Assembly: GCA_001661245.1 (NCBI GenBank)
Contig: KV454012.1
Span: 1,797,964-1,861,963 of the forward strand
Direction: 5' to 3'
Length of the DNA stretch: 64,000 bases
DNA from: Pachysolen tannophilus NRRL Y-2460
Lineage: Eukaryota > Ascomycota > Pichiomycetes > Alaninales > Pachysolenaceae
The translations under genes and the position numbers were made by a program. Below the pieces are notes generated by a model. It searched no databases, had not been told where the DNA came from, and saw only the letters and a program-made list of their open reading frames with translations. This document shows, in pieces, positions 51,542-61,063 of this stretch (positions are counted from its first letter, which is position 1; the number at the start of each line of letters is the position of its first letter).

Positions 51542-54500
51542 ATGGCTAAAAAGTATGTTTATTAAAGATGATTCGGGTTTGAAAAATTAATTAATTATAT
51601 TTGCTTTTGCAATTTTTTTTTTATTTTTTTTTTGGTAATTTTGTAAAGAACTATATCGATGATGAATACTAACTTTGATTTTTCAGGACGAAGAAATCTA
51701 GTAAGTGGGAAGAAGATGATTGGGAAAATGATATCCCAAAGGCTGAGGAATCAGCAGATACCCCGGCTTTAGAGGCTGATGGGGAAGAATCGACACCTGT
51801 ACCAGATGCGGAAGCAAAGACTCCTTCTGAACTTTCTGAACCACAAACTGCTTCTGCTGATAGTTTAGCAGGAGATTTTATGGCAACTTTGAAAAAATCG
51901 AAAAATAAGAAACAACAGAAAGATGAGAAGGAAAAGGAGGAAAAGGCCAAGCCAAATAACACTAAAGGACCAATCATTAAATCTAAGAAGGAAAAAGAGA
52001 AAGAAAAGAAAGAATTAGAAAAACAGAGGAAAAAGGAAATTGCAGAGAAGAAAAAAGCTGCTGCAGAGAAAAAGAAAGCTGAAGCTGAAGCTATAAGTGG
52101 AAAGCATGATTCACCTTCTCAAAAAGATAGTGGTAGTAGTACTTCTGGTGTAAAAAGTGGCGAAAATGAAAAAAACTCTTCAAACGTTGAAGATGAACTG
52201 AAAAATACTGCTGTAGAAGAAAAGAAACCTGCTGCAGCTGGGAAAAAAAAGAAGGTATTACCAAATATTGCAGCTTTAAAACGTCAATTGGAATTGAATA
52301 AAAAATTAGAAGAAGAACAGCGCTTACTGCAGGAAGAAGAAGATAGACAAGAAAGAGAGGTTGAAGAACGTGCCCTGGAAGAAGAAAGATTAAAAGAAGA
52401 AGCCAGACTTGCTAAGAAAGAAAGAGACAGATTGAAAAAAGAACAATTAAAAGCTGAGGGTAAATATTTAACCAAGAAACAAAAAGAAGAAAAGAAATTA
52501 CAAGAACGCCGTAGAGAGCAATTATTGGCAAACTCAAATGTTACTGTTTCTGGATTACAATCTGGTAATAATCCAAAGAAAGTTGTTTATTCCGATAAAA
52601 AGAAGAAAAAGAAGAAGAGTCCATCAGAAATTACTGAGACAGATAAGATCGCTGATAAGGAAAGTTCAATTGAAAAAAATATCAATAATGGAAAATCTAC
52701 AAACGGAGATGTTGATGAAAACAATGGAGAACAAGATGATTTTGTTGATGATTGGGAAAAAATTGCAGAAGAGAATGGGGAAACAGTTCTGGAAGATTGG
52801 GAAACTGTTTTAAAAGAAGAGGAAGATGAGAAAGTTGCTGATGCTAAAACAGCTGAACCAGTTGAAACCATTAAACCAGATGAAAGTATTTCTGAAAAGA
52901 AAGATTTTGAAAATGTTGTTGAACCTGTTGAGATATCAAAGAAGAAAGAATCAGAAGATTCTGTTGTTAAAAAACGTAGCAACAAAAAAAGCTTACCATC
53001 TCAATCAGAACCGGACCAGAAAGATTTACGTTCTCCAATTTGTTGTATCTTGGGTCATGTCGATACAGGTAAAACTAAGTTGTTAGATAAAATCCGTCAA
53101 ACGAATGTTCAAGGAGGTGAAGCTGGAGGTATTACCCAACAAATTGGTGCTACCTACTTCCCAATTGATGCTATTAAAAAGAAGACTGCTGTCATGGCAA
53201 ACTATGAGAAGCAAACTTTTGATGTTCCTGGTTTATTAATCATTGATACACCAGGTCATGAATCTTTTACTAATTTAAGATCAAGAGGTAGCTCGCTTTG
53301 TAACATTGCTGTTTTAGTTGTTGATATCATGCATGGTTTAGAACAACAAACAATCGAGTCTCTTAGATTACTTCGTGACCGTAAGGCACCATTTATTGTT
53401 GCTTTGAACAAGATAGATCGTTTATATGATTGGAAGGCAATCCCAGACAATTCATTCCGTGATTCGTTTGCTAAACAAAATAGAAGTGTTCAATCTGAAT
53501 TCCAAGATAGATTGGATAAAGTCAAAGTTGCCTTAGCAGAACAAGGTCTTAACTCTGAATTATATTTCCAAAATAGAAATATGGCAAAATATGTATCTAT
53601 TGTTCCAACTTCGGCTATTACTGGTGAAGGTGTTCCTGATTTGATTTGGTTATTATTAGAATTGACACAAAAGAGAATGAGTAAGCAATTGATGTATCTT
53701 TCTAAGATTGAGGCCACTATTTTGGAAGTTAAAGTGGTTGAAGGTTTTGGTACTACAATTGATGTTGTATTATCAAATGGTATCTTAAGGGAAGGTGATC
53801 GTATTGTTTTGTGTGGGTTGAATGGTCCAATTGCTACAAATATAAGAGCATTGTTAACTCCTCAACCTTTGAGAGAATTGCGTATCAAGTCGGAATATGT
53901 TCATAATAAGGAAGTTAAAGCAGCACTTGGTGTTAAAATTGCAGCAAATGATTTAGAAAAAGCTGTTGCTGGTTCTAGATTGTTGGTTGTACGTGAAGGT
54001 GACGATGAAGAAGATATGTTAGATGACGTTATGGAAGATTTGACTGGTCTTTTAGATTCTGTTGATACAACAGGTCGTGGTGTCACTGTTCAAGCTTCGA
54101 CTTTGGGTTCTTTAGAGGCATTATTAGATTTCTTGAAAGATATGAAGATTCCTGTTATGTCTATTGGTTTAGGACCAGTTTATAAAAGAGATGTTATGAA
54201 AGCTACGACAATGTTAGATAAGGCCAAAGAATATGCTGTTATGCTTTGTTTTGATGTCAAAATTGATAAAGAAGCTGAACAATATGCAGAAGAACAAGGA
54301 ATCAAAATATTTAGTGCTGATATTATTTATCATCTTTTTGATGCATTTACCAGTTATCAGCAAAAATTACTTGAACAACGTCGTATTGATTTCATGGAAT
54401 ATGCCATCTTACCTTGTGTCTTGAAGACTATTCAAATTATTAATAAACGTAATCCTATGATTATTGGTGTTGATGTGATGGAAGGTTCTCTTCGTGTTGG

Positions 54501-54828
54501 TACTCCAATATGTGCTGTAAAAGTTGATCCAGTAACAAAAGAAAGAAATATTTTATTGTTAGGAAAAGTTGTATCTTTGGAAGTCAACCATAAGTCTGAA
54601 AATGTTGTTAAAAAAGGTCAAACCAATGCAGGTGTTGCTATGAGATTGGAGAATCCATCGTCTGCTCAACCAGTTTGGGGTAGACATCTTGATGAAAAAG
54701 ATAATTTATACTCTTTGATTACAAGAAAATCTATTGATACTTTGAAAGATCCTGCTTTCAGGGACACAGTTGCAAGAGATGATTGGTTACTTATTAAAAA
54801 TTTGAAAACAGTTTTCGATATCAAATGA
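51542..54828 (+). CDS. FUN12: Translation initiation factor eIF5B, spliced
   Basis: GTPase that promotes 60S joining at the end of initiation. Exon 1 is only 51542..51552 (atg gct aaa aa); a 134-nt intron follows; exon 2 is 51687..54828, for 1050 residues in total. The joined start [19 protein letters not shown] matches the MAKKSKK start of S. cerevisiae Fun12 (1002 residues); without splicing the first ATG would be residue 69. The N-terminal about 440 residues are Lys/Glu-rich with long coiled coil. The G domain has [11 protein letters not shown] (G1, about 460), [10 protein letters not shown] (G2), DTPGHESF (G3) and NKIDR (G4, about 578). Domain II, domain III and the C-terminal tRNA-binding barrel follow. 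[20 protein letters not shown] is identical to the yeast sequence. Confidence 0.97.
51553..51686 (+). other. Intron of FUN12
   Basis: Donor GTATGT at 51553, perfect branch point TACTAAC at 51667..51673, acceptor TTTCAG ending at 51686. The branch-to-acceptor distance is short (about 13 nt). The upstream exon is 11 nt. Confidence 0.95.
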
Positions 54829-56065
54829 TTTAAATTTTTTTTTTATGGCAGGAAAATTTTTAGCTTTTTTAATAATTGTTTATTATATATTGTCTTTTTT
54901 TTTGCCCATAACGTCCTTTTACTGTTTTTGTCCTTCTAATTGACTGTATCTATAAATCCATTTCATTTAGTGATCTCAAAATATTGTTAATCTTTTATCT
55001 GATGCGAACAATTTTCGCTTTTCAGTAAAAAAAAATAATAAAAATGAGAGGAGAAATAAAAAAATGCTTACATTTGTCTCACTTATCTCAAGGTTTTTCT
55101 TTTAAAATATGAATTTTGATAAAAATGAATAGTAATCCTAAATAAAAAAAAAAGAGATAAAAATCACACAAAAAAAATGTACTTAACAATAAAATCAATA
55201 TAGTCTGAAACTTTTGGAATTAGTTTTTGCAATTCGTCTTTTGCTTCTCCAGATGAAATAATGTGAATTTTTTTTTTGAAACGACAGTTATGATAAAAAA
55301 GATATATATAATAGTCCCAGACAAACTCTCTCTCTCTCTTTTTTTTTTTTGAAATCTCTAAAAAATACAAAACAATAATAGTTACCACCCATACCTATAC
55401 TTAGATAAACCAAAACTCATAATGATTAAAATTAATGATATGGAAGTTAAAAAAAAATAAAAGCAGCAACCATGACCACTACCACACCATAACAGCAACA
55501 ACCAAAACAAAAATAAAAATAAAAAAAAAACACAACAAAAAAGTAAAAAAAAAAAAAAAATGAATTCAATTGTTTCACAGAATAGCACAGCATCTTCTTG
55601 TCTCGCCTTGAGGAGTAACTTGGAGTGTTTTATTTTATTTTATTTTATTTTATATTATTTTTTATTTTTTTTTTTTATACATTTTATTTTTCATTTTTCA
55701 CTTTTTTTTTTTTTATTTATTTTCATTTTTATTAATATTAATATTATTTTCACTTTTTAGATCATACTTTTCAGTCCTCTGTAAATAAACAAATCGTAAC
55801 ACTTCAAATGACAAAAATAAAATGGGGAAAAAAAAAACACAGATCGAATTGACATACAGTCACACAAACATAAGACTGTTCAACCTTAAAAACACTCAAA
55901 AAAAAAAAAAAATAAAAACATATTGATATTAAAACAAAAAAAAAACCAACGTACAATAAACCTTAATATACTTCATTGTCTTTTAAAAATCTCTAAACCA
56001 GATCCTTTTCTCTTTTTCCATTTTTTTTTCTTCAAGAAAAATTAAAAAAATTTTTTAAAAAAAAA
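54829..56065. other. Unusually long convergent intergenic region
   Basis: About 1.24 kb between the stop codons of FUN12 and the Gln-rich gene. Most of it is A/T homopolymer and short repeat (TTTTA and CT runs). Two islands look unlike the rest: minus strand about 55180-55285, a frame including SSGEAKDELQKLIPKVSDYI, and about 55560-55628, open on both strands. No complete gene can be assembled with confidence. Confidence 0.5.
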
Positions 56066-57154
56066 TTAACTCCAAACAGACATGTCATTACCCCAAATAT
56101 TGTTAGCACTAGTTTTAAAAATTACATTGTTGTTATAAGTATTGGCATTAAGGGAAGATCCCGATGTAGCGGAAGTTGAGTTTGTAACAGCTGGATCAGC
56201 AAAAGAATTCAAATTGAACTCTGTAATACCATGATTAACACCTTCAGCAACGCTACTTAAATGATTTCTTTGATTTGCAAAAGCACCACCAAGGTTGACG
56301 TTTTTACCAACGGCAAAAGGGTCAAATTTAGGCGATAATATATCGGTAAAAGAAGGAGATGCAGAACCAGCAAGACCAAGACCACCACCAATAGAAACAG
56401 GGCCTGTTGCATTTGCATTTGCATTTGCAGCTGTAGTTGCAGCTGCTACTGCTACTGGAGGATTGGTAACATTAGTTGCATTAGTAGAATTAGTGAAATT
56501 TGAAAAATTTGAAAAATTTGATGAAGCTGTTGACGAGATTGAGGAAGTTGAAGACAAGTTATTATTAGTCAAGATATTAGCAGCAGAATTGGAAAACAAA
56601 ATTGGTTGTTGTTGCGGCTGCTGTTGTTGAATTTGTACTTGAACTTGCTGTGCCCTTTGCGGTTGAAATCTCGGAGCCTGATGCTGGTGTTGCTGGTGCT
56701 GCTGGTGCTGTTGCGGTTGCTGATAGTGAGGAGAAACAGAGTTACTTCTTTGCTGATGCAGAGGATGCTGGTACCGATTTTGGACATTAAAAAGATTTTG
56801 TTGTTTAGCTGGTTGAATAATGCACCTCTGCTGTTTGTTAAACCCATTTTGTTGTTGAATATTCATACTATTATTCGAAGCAGTAAATGTCTTTCGATTT
56901 TGTTGGTAACGACGGTAATTAGCAATATGTTTATCAACATCTAAAAAATAAAAAGTTAGTATTATTTTTATTCATTTAAGGTTTTCCTTTTTTCTTTTTT
57001 ATTTTTCAAAAAACTGAAATTTTTACGTACCATCAAATTGTTCGCTAAAAGGCATAAGAACAAGATTTTGATTGTCTGTTTTTGATAAAATATCGGAAAC
57101 ACTTTGATCCTGCAAAATATGAGTCTGAGTTGGATAAGCAGCCATAATGTCCAT
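56066..57154 (-). CDS. Hypothetical Gln/Asn-rich protein, spliced
   Basis: I do not recognise this protein. Exon 1 (57031..57154) and exon 2 (56066..56940) join across a 90-nt intron to give 332 residues. Exon 1 codes MDIMAAYPTQTHILQDQ and a segment ending LMPFSEQFD; the junction continues DVDKHIANYRRYQQNRKTF, which reads like one short conserved, possibly helical, domain. The middle is a Gln/His tract (about 110-155, HQQHQQHQHQ), then Ser/Asn/Thr/Ala runs (NFSNFSNFTNSTNATN). The C-terminal 100 residues contain short ordered-looking pieces: SPSFTDILSPKFDPFAVGKN, HLSSVAEGVNHGI, and the end NNIWGNDMSVWS. The composition suggests a prion-like, disordered RNA- or transcription-associated protein; that is inference from composition only. 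Divergent from the aminotransferase gene. Confidence 0.75.
56941..57030 (-). other. Intron of the Gln-rich gene
   Basis: Minus-strand donor GTACGT at 57030, perfect TACTAAC branch point at 56961..56955, acceptor TTTTAG ending at 56941. Length is 90 nt. Splicing keeps the frame and fuses two non-repetitive coding segments. Confidence 0.88.
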
Positions 57155-57277
57155 GAAACTATAAAACTGATATGCAAAATAAATATGAAAAAAAATTTTC
57201 CAAAACCAACCTCTAAATTATATAATATAACAAAAACCCAAAACCAAACAAACTTAACAAAAAATAAAAAAAAAAAC

Positions 57278-57317
<40 letters not shown>

Positions 57318-58219
57318 TGAAATTTAACTGTGTAAAAGTCTTTTTAACCTTTCACTTTTCCTATTTTGATAAAAGTTTAAAAAGAAATATTAAATAAATA
57401 TATTCCTTAAAAACCAATATTAATTAATAATAAAATAAATAAATATATATATGTATATATATATATAAATGAAACTCTATATTATAATACATAATAAATA
57501 TATATATATATATATGTTTGGTATTATTGAAATTTGTTGTACACAAAGCTTGTCGAAGCTCTGAAAAATTTTAAGCGCCGCTTTCCTAAAACGGTACATT
57601 TGGTATGTGCACGACAACGTAAATAATACTGGGGTCATTTTTAGGTCTTTTTGGGTCATTTTAGATCAATTGGGTCAATTTGATCAATTTGGGCCATTTA
57701 GAGAACCACAAGAAGAAGAATAGAGATAAGTACGAAAATGAGATGAGGACATAATTTAACAGTGTAGTACGACTATGATAATCTTTTTTTCATCATTTTT
57801 CATTTTCTTGCTAATATATTGTTTCATATATTATTTTGCAGATACGATATGTTTGGTGTCTATTTATGGGAACAAGAAATATTTGGTAGCTACTATAATA
57901 ATAATAATAGTAATAATTATAGTTCAATGGTAACTTTGTAGAATTAGTCTATACTTTTCATCTACCAATGAGTGTGAGTGAAATTTTCAACGGTACAAAA
58001 TTTTACGAGTATTTTTTGAATCAAATTAGATCAAGAAGACAGACACTCAAAAAAAAAAAAAAAAAAAAATTTTTGAAAAATCTCTTTTTTTAAATTTTCT
58101 TTCTTTCTTTATCTAATCTTTGCCGAAATGGATGATAATAAAAATAATTAATTAAAAAAAAAATATTTGAGTGAGTATACTATACTTTATTGATTAGAAA
58201 ATTGTTTTTTAAAAAAAAA
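57155..58219. promoter_or_regulatory. Divergent promoter region, Gln-rich gene/aminotransferase
   Basis: About 1.06 kb. It contains a 37-nt A run (57279..57315), TA runs near 57440 and 57500, and a cluster of (T)GGGTCA(A/T)TTT words at about 57630-57700 on the plus strand. No gene seen. Confidence 0.6.
57279..57315. repeat. Poly(A) homopolymer, 37 nt
   Basis: Uninterrupted A run in the 5' flank of the Gln-rich gene. The exact length may be affected by sequencing error. Confidence 0.85.
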
Positions 58220-59554
58220 ATGAGTTCGAAAACAATTAATTTTTTTAAAGGACATCCAACTTCAGATCTTTTACCATCATTAGAAATTCTTGAAGCAACA
58301 ACAAATGTTTTGAAAGCTGCAGATGCAGAACCATTTAAATATGATAATGATACAGAAAATAGAAGTCCACTTCAATATGGATCTGATTTAGGTAATCTTG
58401 ATATTAGACAAATTATAGCAAATTGGATTAATATTGGGTTTAATATTAATAATACAAATTATCAAGTAAAACCAGAATATTTAAATTTAACTGCTGGTGC
58501 TAGTTATGGTATTATGAATGCTTTAGCACAAACAACTTCTCCACATAATGATATTACAAGACAAGCTTTTATAATTACACCAACATATTATTTGATTAAT
58601 GGTTCATTTATAGATGCTGGATTTGGTGGGAAATTGACTGCAATTGATGAATTTGATAATGGTCAACTTGATTTAAATTTATTAGAATCAAAATTAAAAT
58701 ATTTTGATTCTTTAAAACCAATTGAAAAAATAACTAAATTAGAACTTGAATCAATAAATGATCCAAATAGAATTTTTAAAAAAATTTATAGATATGTGAT
58801 TTATATAATTCCAAGTTTTTCAAATCCAAAAGGTGGTTCATTAAATAAAGAAAATAGGTTAAAATTAATTGAATTAGCTAGAAAATATGATATGTTAATT
58901 ATTTCCGATGATGTTTATGAATTATTAGATTATACAGTTCCATATGATATTAAACCTTCTCCAACACAAAGATTTACAATGTTAGATAGACAAACTCTTT
59001 CTAAAGAAAATAAATTACAAAATTATGGTAATACACTTTCAAATGGAACTTTTTCTAAATTAATTTGTCCAGGTTTAAGAACTGGTTGGCAAGAAACTGC
59101 AACTGATAAATTATCATTTCAATTATCTCAAGGTGGTTCTAATAAATCAGGAGGTACTCCAGCTCAATTAAATACATTTATAGTTGCAGAATTGATAAAA
59201 TCTGGACTTTTAGATAAAATTATTTCCAACTTACGTATGACATATTCAGAACGTTCAACAATTATTAAAAAAGCCATTATAAAGTATTTACCAAAAGGTA
59301 CAATGATAAATGGTGGAAGTGGTGGATATTTTCTTTGGGTAACTTTACCAGATTCATACGATTGTAGAAAAATTGTTACAAAATGTAAAGAAAGAAATGT
59401 GATCTTGGCAAATGGTGATAATTTTGAAGTCACAGGTGATCATAGAAATTGGGGCCTGTCTTCAGTAAGATTATCCATAAGTTATTTAACAAAAGAAGAT
59501 ATTGAAGAAGGTATTAAAATTTGGGGTGAAGTTTGTAGAGAATATAGTTTGTAG
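58220..59554 (+). CDS. PLP-dependent aminotransferase, YER152C-like
   Basis: Class I/II (fold type I) aminotransferase related to yeast YER152C and to 2-aminoadipate/valine-pyruvate transaminases. The substrate is not settled. The 444-residue product has the family opening INFFKGHPTSDLLPSLEILEAT, LQYGSDLGNLDIRQIIANWI (about 55-75), the cofactor-stacking region LTAGASYGIMNAL (about 95), PSFSNPKGGSLNKENR (about 202), the PLP-binding Asp in IISDDVYELLDY (about 232), the Schiff-base Lys in NGTFSKLICPGLRTGW (about 280), and a C-terminal SVRLSISY with the substrate-carboxylate Arg. The catalytic set is complete. The frame opens ten codons upstream on TTG; the ATG at 58220, after an A10 tract, is the start. 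The stop lies 111 bp upstream of the SHU2 ATG, in tandem. Confidence 0.9.
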   Translation: MSSKTINFFKGHPTSDLLPSLEILEATTNVLKAADAEPFKYDNDTENRSPLQYGSDLGNLDIRQIIANWINIGFNINNTNYQVKPEYLNLTAGASYGIMNALAQTTSPHNDITRQAFIITPTYYLINGSFIDAGFGGKLTAIDEFDNGQLDLNLLESKLKYFDSLKPIEKITKLELESINDPNRIFKKIYRYVIYIIPSFSNPKGGSLNKENRLKLIELARKYDMLIISDDVYELLDYTVPYDIKPSPTQRFTMLDRQTLSKENKLQNYGNTLSNGTFSKLICPGLRTGWQETATDKLSFQLSQGGSNKSGGTPAQLNTFIVAELIKSGLLDKIISNLRMTYSERSTIIKKAIIKYLPKGTMINGGSGGYFLWVTLPDSYDCRKIVTKCKERNVILANGDNFEVTGDHRNWGLSSVRLSISYLTKEDIEEGIKIWGEVCREYSL

Positions 59555-59665
59555 AGCGAAAAAAAAAAAATAAAAATAAAAAAATAAAAAAATAAAAAAA
59601 AAATGGAAGAAGCAAGAATGAATTAATTTATTTAATTATTTAATTAAATTATTGAGAGTAGTAAT

Positions 59666-60319
59666 ATGGATCAGATACTGGAATCTATTGCATCCACCGA
59701 CAATGATAAGGATATATTATCTTCAGATGAGATAAATGAGTTAGTGAATAAGACCATATCCAGTTTGTTTGTGCGATCAAATAATTCAGAAATCATTTTA
59801 AATCAACATGCATCTTTAATATTATCAAGTTTTTACCCCGAGATTTTTTTCAAAAGTTTAGTTCTTTTAGATTTAAAATCTATAAATATTTATAAATTAG
59901 ATTCAAAGTTTAAAGATCAAATAGTTTTGATAGAAGAAAAGACAATTCCAAAGAAAGAGGGAATATTGGTAGAAAATGAGAATTTTAATCATTTCAAACA
60001 AGAAAACAATAAGGAAAAAAATCAAAATCAAACAGATTTAGTTATTGAAAAAAATTTCAAACTAGATTTAACCAAACCGAAAAGCTTGGTTGATTTGGAT
60101 AATAATTTTTGTAATTGCAAAGTTTTTGTTAAAAATTTAATGGATGATAACTCTGTATTAAAAGAATGTGAACATCTACTTTGTTTCAAAATATACAACT
60201 TGAACAAAAAATACTTGGCCTCACATGCTAATACAGAAACAATCTCTACAGATACAACCTCTACTAATGGCCCTACAGGTCTTGTGCGCTGGTTAGCCTT
60301 GAATCAAACCATTATATAA
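59666..60319 (+). CDS. SHU2: SWIM-domain protein Shu2 (Shu complex)
   Basis: Shu2 (SWS1 homologue) is the zinc-binding subunit of the Shu complex that helps Rad51 filament assembly in error-free lesion bypass. The 217-residue product (S. cerevisiae Shu2, 223) has an N-terminal helical region containing NKTISSLFVRS and LNQHASLILSSFYP, then a Lys/Asn/Glu-rich linker (about 85-135), and a SWIM zinc-binding motif at 149-170: Cys149 and Cys151 (FCNCKVF), Cys168 and His170 (KECEHLLCFKIY), exactly C-x-C-x(n)-C-x-H. The end reads GLVRWLALN. The protein is divergent outside the SWIM motif, so the call rests on this motif, length and layout. ATG start. Confidence 0.82.
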   Translation: MDQILESIASTDNDKDILSSDEINELVNKTISSLFVRSNNSEIILNQHASLILSSFYPEIFFKSLVLLDLKSINIYKLDSKFKDQIVLIEEKTIPKKEGILVENENFNHFKQENNKEKNQNQTDLVIEKNFKLDLTKPKSLVDLDNNFCNCKVFVKNLMDDNSVLKECEHLLCFKIYNLNKKYLASHANTETISTDTTSTNGPTGLVRWLALNQTII

Positions 60320-60387
60320 AACTACTAAATAAATTGTATGTACCCCACCCCCTTAACAAAAAGTAAAAAGTAAAAGTAGCTGTGAGT

Positions 60388-60481
60388 GTCATTAGCATTA
60401 TTGATGTCACTAATTGATGTCACTGATCAGTGTCACTAATTTAGCGTCACGAAGTTAGCGTCACTAGTGACATTGGCGTCA
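60388..60481. repeat. Degenerate 13-14 bp GTCA repeat cluster
   Basis: GTCA occurs at 60388, 60406, 60419, 60432, 60446, 60460 and 60478, with spacings of 18, 13, 13, 14, 14 and 18 bp. Most copies read (A/G)TGTCACTAA or AGCGTCAC. One reverse-orientation word (TAGTGACA) sits at about 60465. Confidence 0.8.
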
Positions 60482-60788
60482 TCAACGTGGTCGTGCAATA
60501 CAACTCCAAAAATCCTTTTTGGGAATTTTTTCGAAGAAAAATAAATTTTTTTTTAAATAAAAAAAAAAATAATTTTTAACAAAAAAAAAAAAAAAGGAAG
60601 GATAAAAATCTATCCAATATTATAAGAGATTAGAAAAATCAATCATTAACTATTAAAGAAGAAATTATACAATTGATTGATATTGGAAATTAATTTTTCT
60701 TTTTTTTAAAAAAAAATTCTGTAAAGTTTGTTTTCTTCTTCTTTTCTCTTTGTTTTGTTTTGTTTTTTTTCTTTTGTATTTAGTTTTT

Positions 60789-60790
<2 letters not shown>

Positions 60791-60851
<61 letters not shown>
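60791..60851. repeat. Poly(T) homopolymer, 61 nt
   Basis: Uninterrupted run of 61 T, the longest homopolymer in the window, in the UBP3 upstream region. Such poly(dA:dT) tracts exclude nucleosomes in yeast promoters; the exact length may be affected by sequencing error. Confidence 0.9.
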
Positions 60852-60854
<3 letters not shown>

Positions 60855-61063
60855 TTTCATTTTTAGTTCGTTTTCTTTTCCGGTCCTTTTCTAAAGTGTT
60901 CAGCTGTCTCTCTTATTTTTTATACGTTATCATCAGCTATCAAATCAGTTGCATAAACTTGGTAACTATTTATCAATATAAAGGATATTAAAGTTTTATC
61001 CTTGGCATTTAATATAGGTTTGGTTATAAGATTGTATAAAAGAAAAAAAAAATTTTGTTCTCC

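Larger units (their letters stand above)
60320..61063. promoter_or_regulatory. Intergenic region SHU2-UBP3
   Basis: About 740 bp. It has three parts: a cluster of spaced GTCA words (60388-60481), A/T homopolymer tracts (60530-60600), and a 61-nt T run (60791-60851) about 210 bp before the UBP3 ATG. Confidence 0.65.

Noticed and set aside
60728-60991. Forward open frame over the poly(T) tract
   Set aside because: Codes for a Phe homopolymer; it is a tract artefact.
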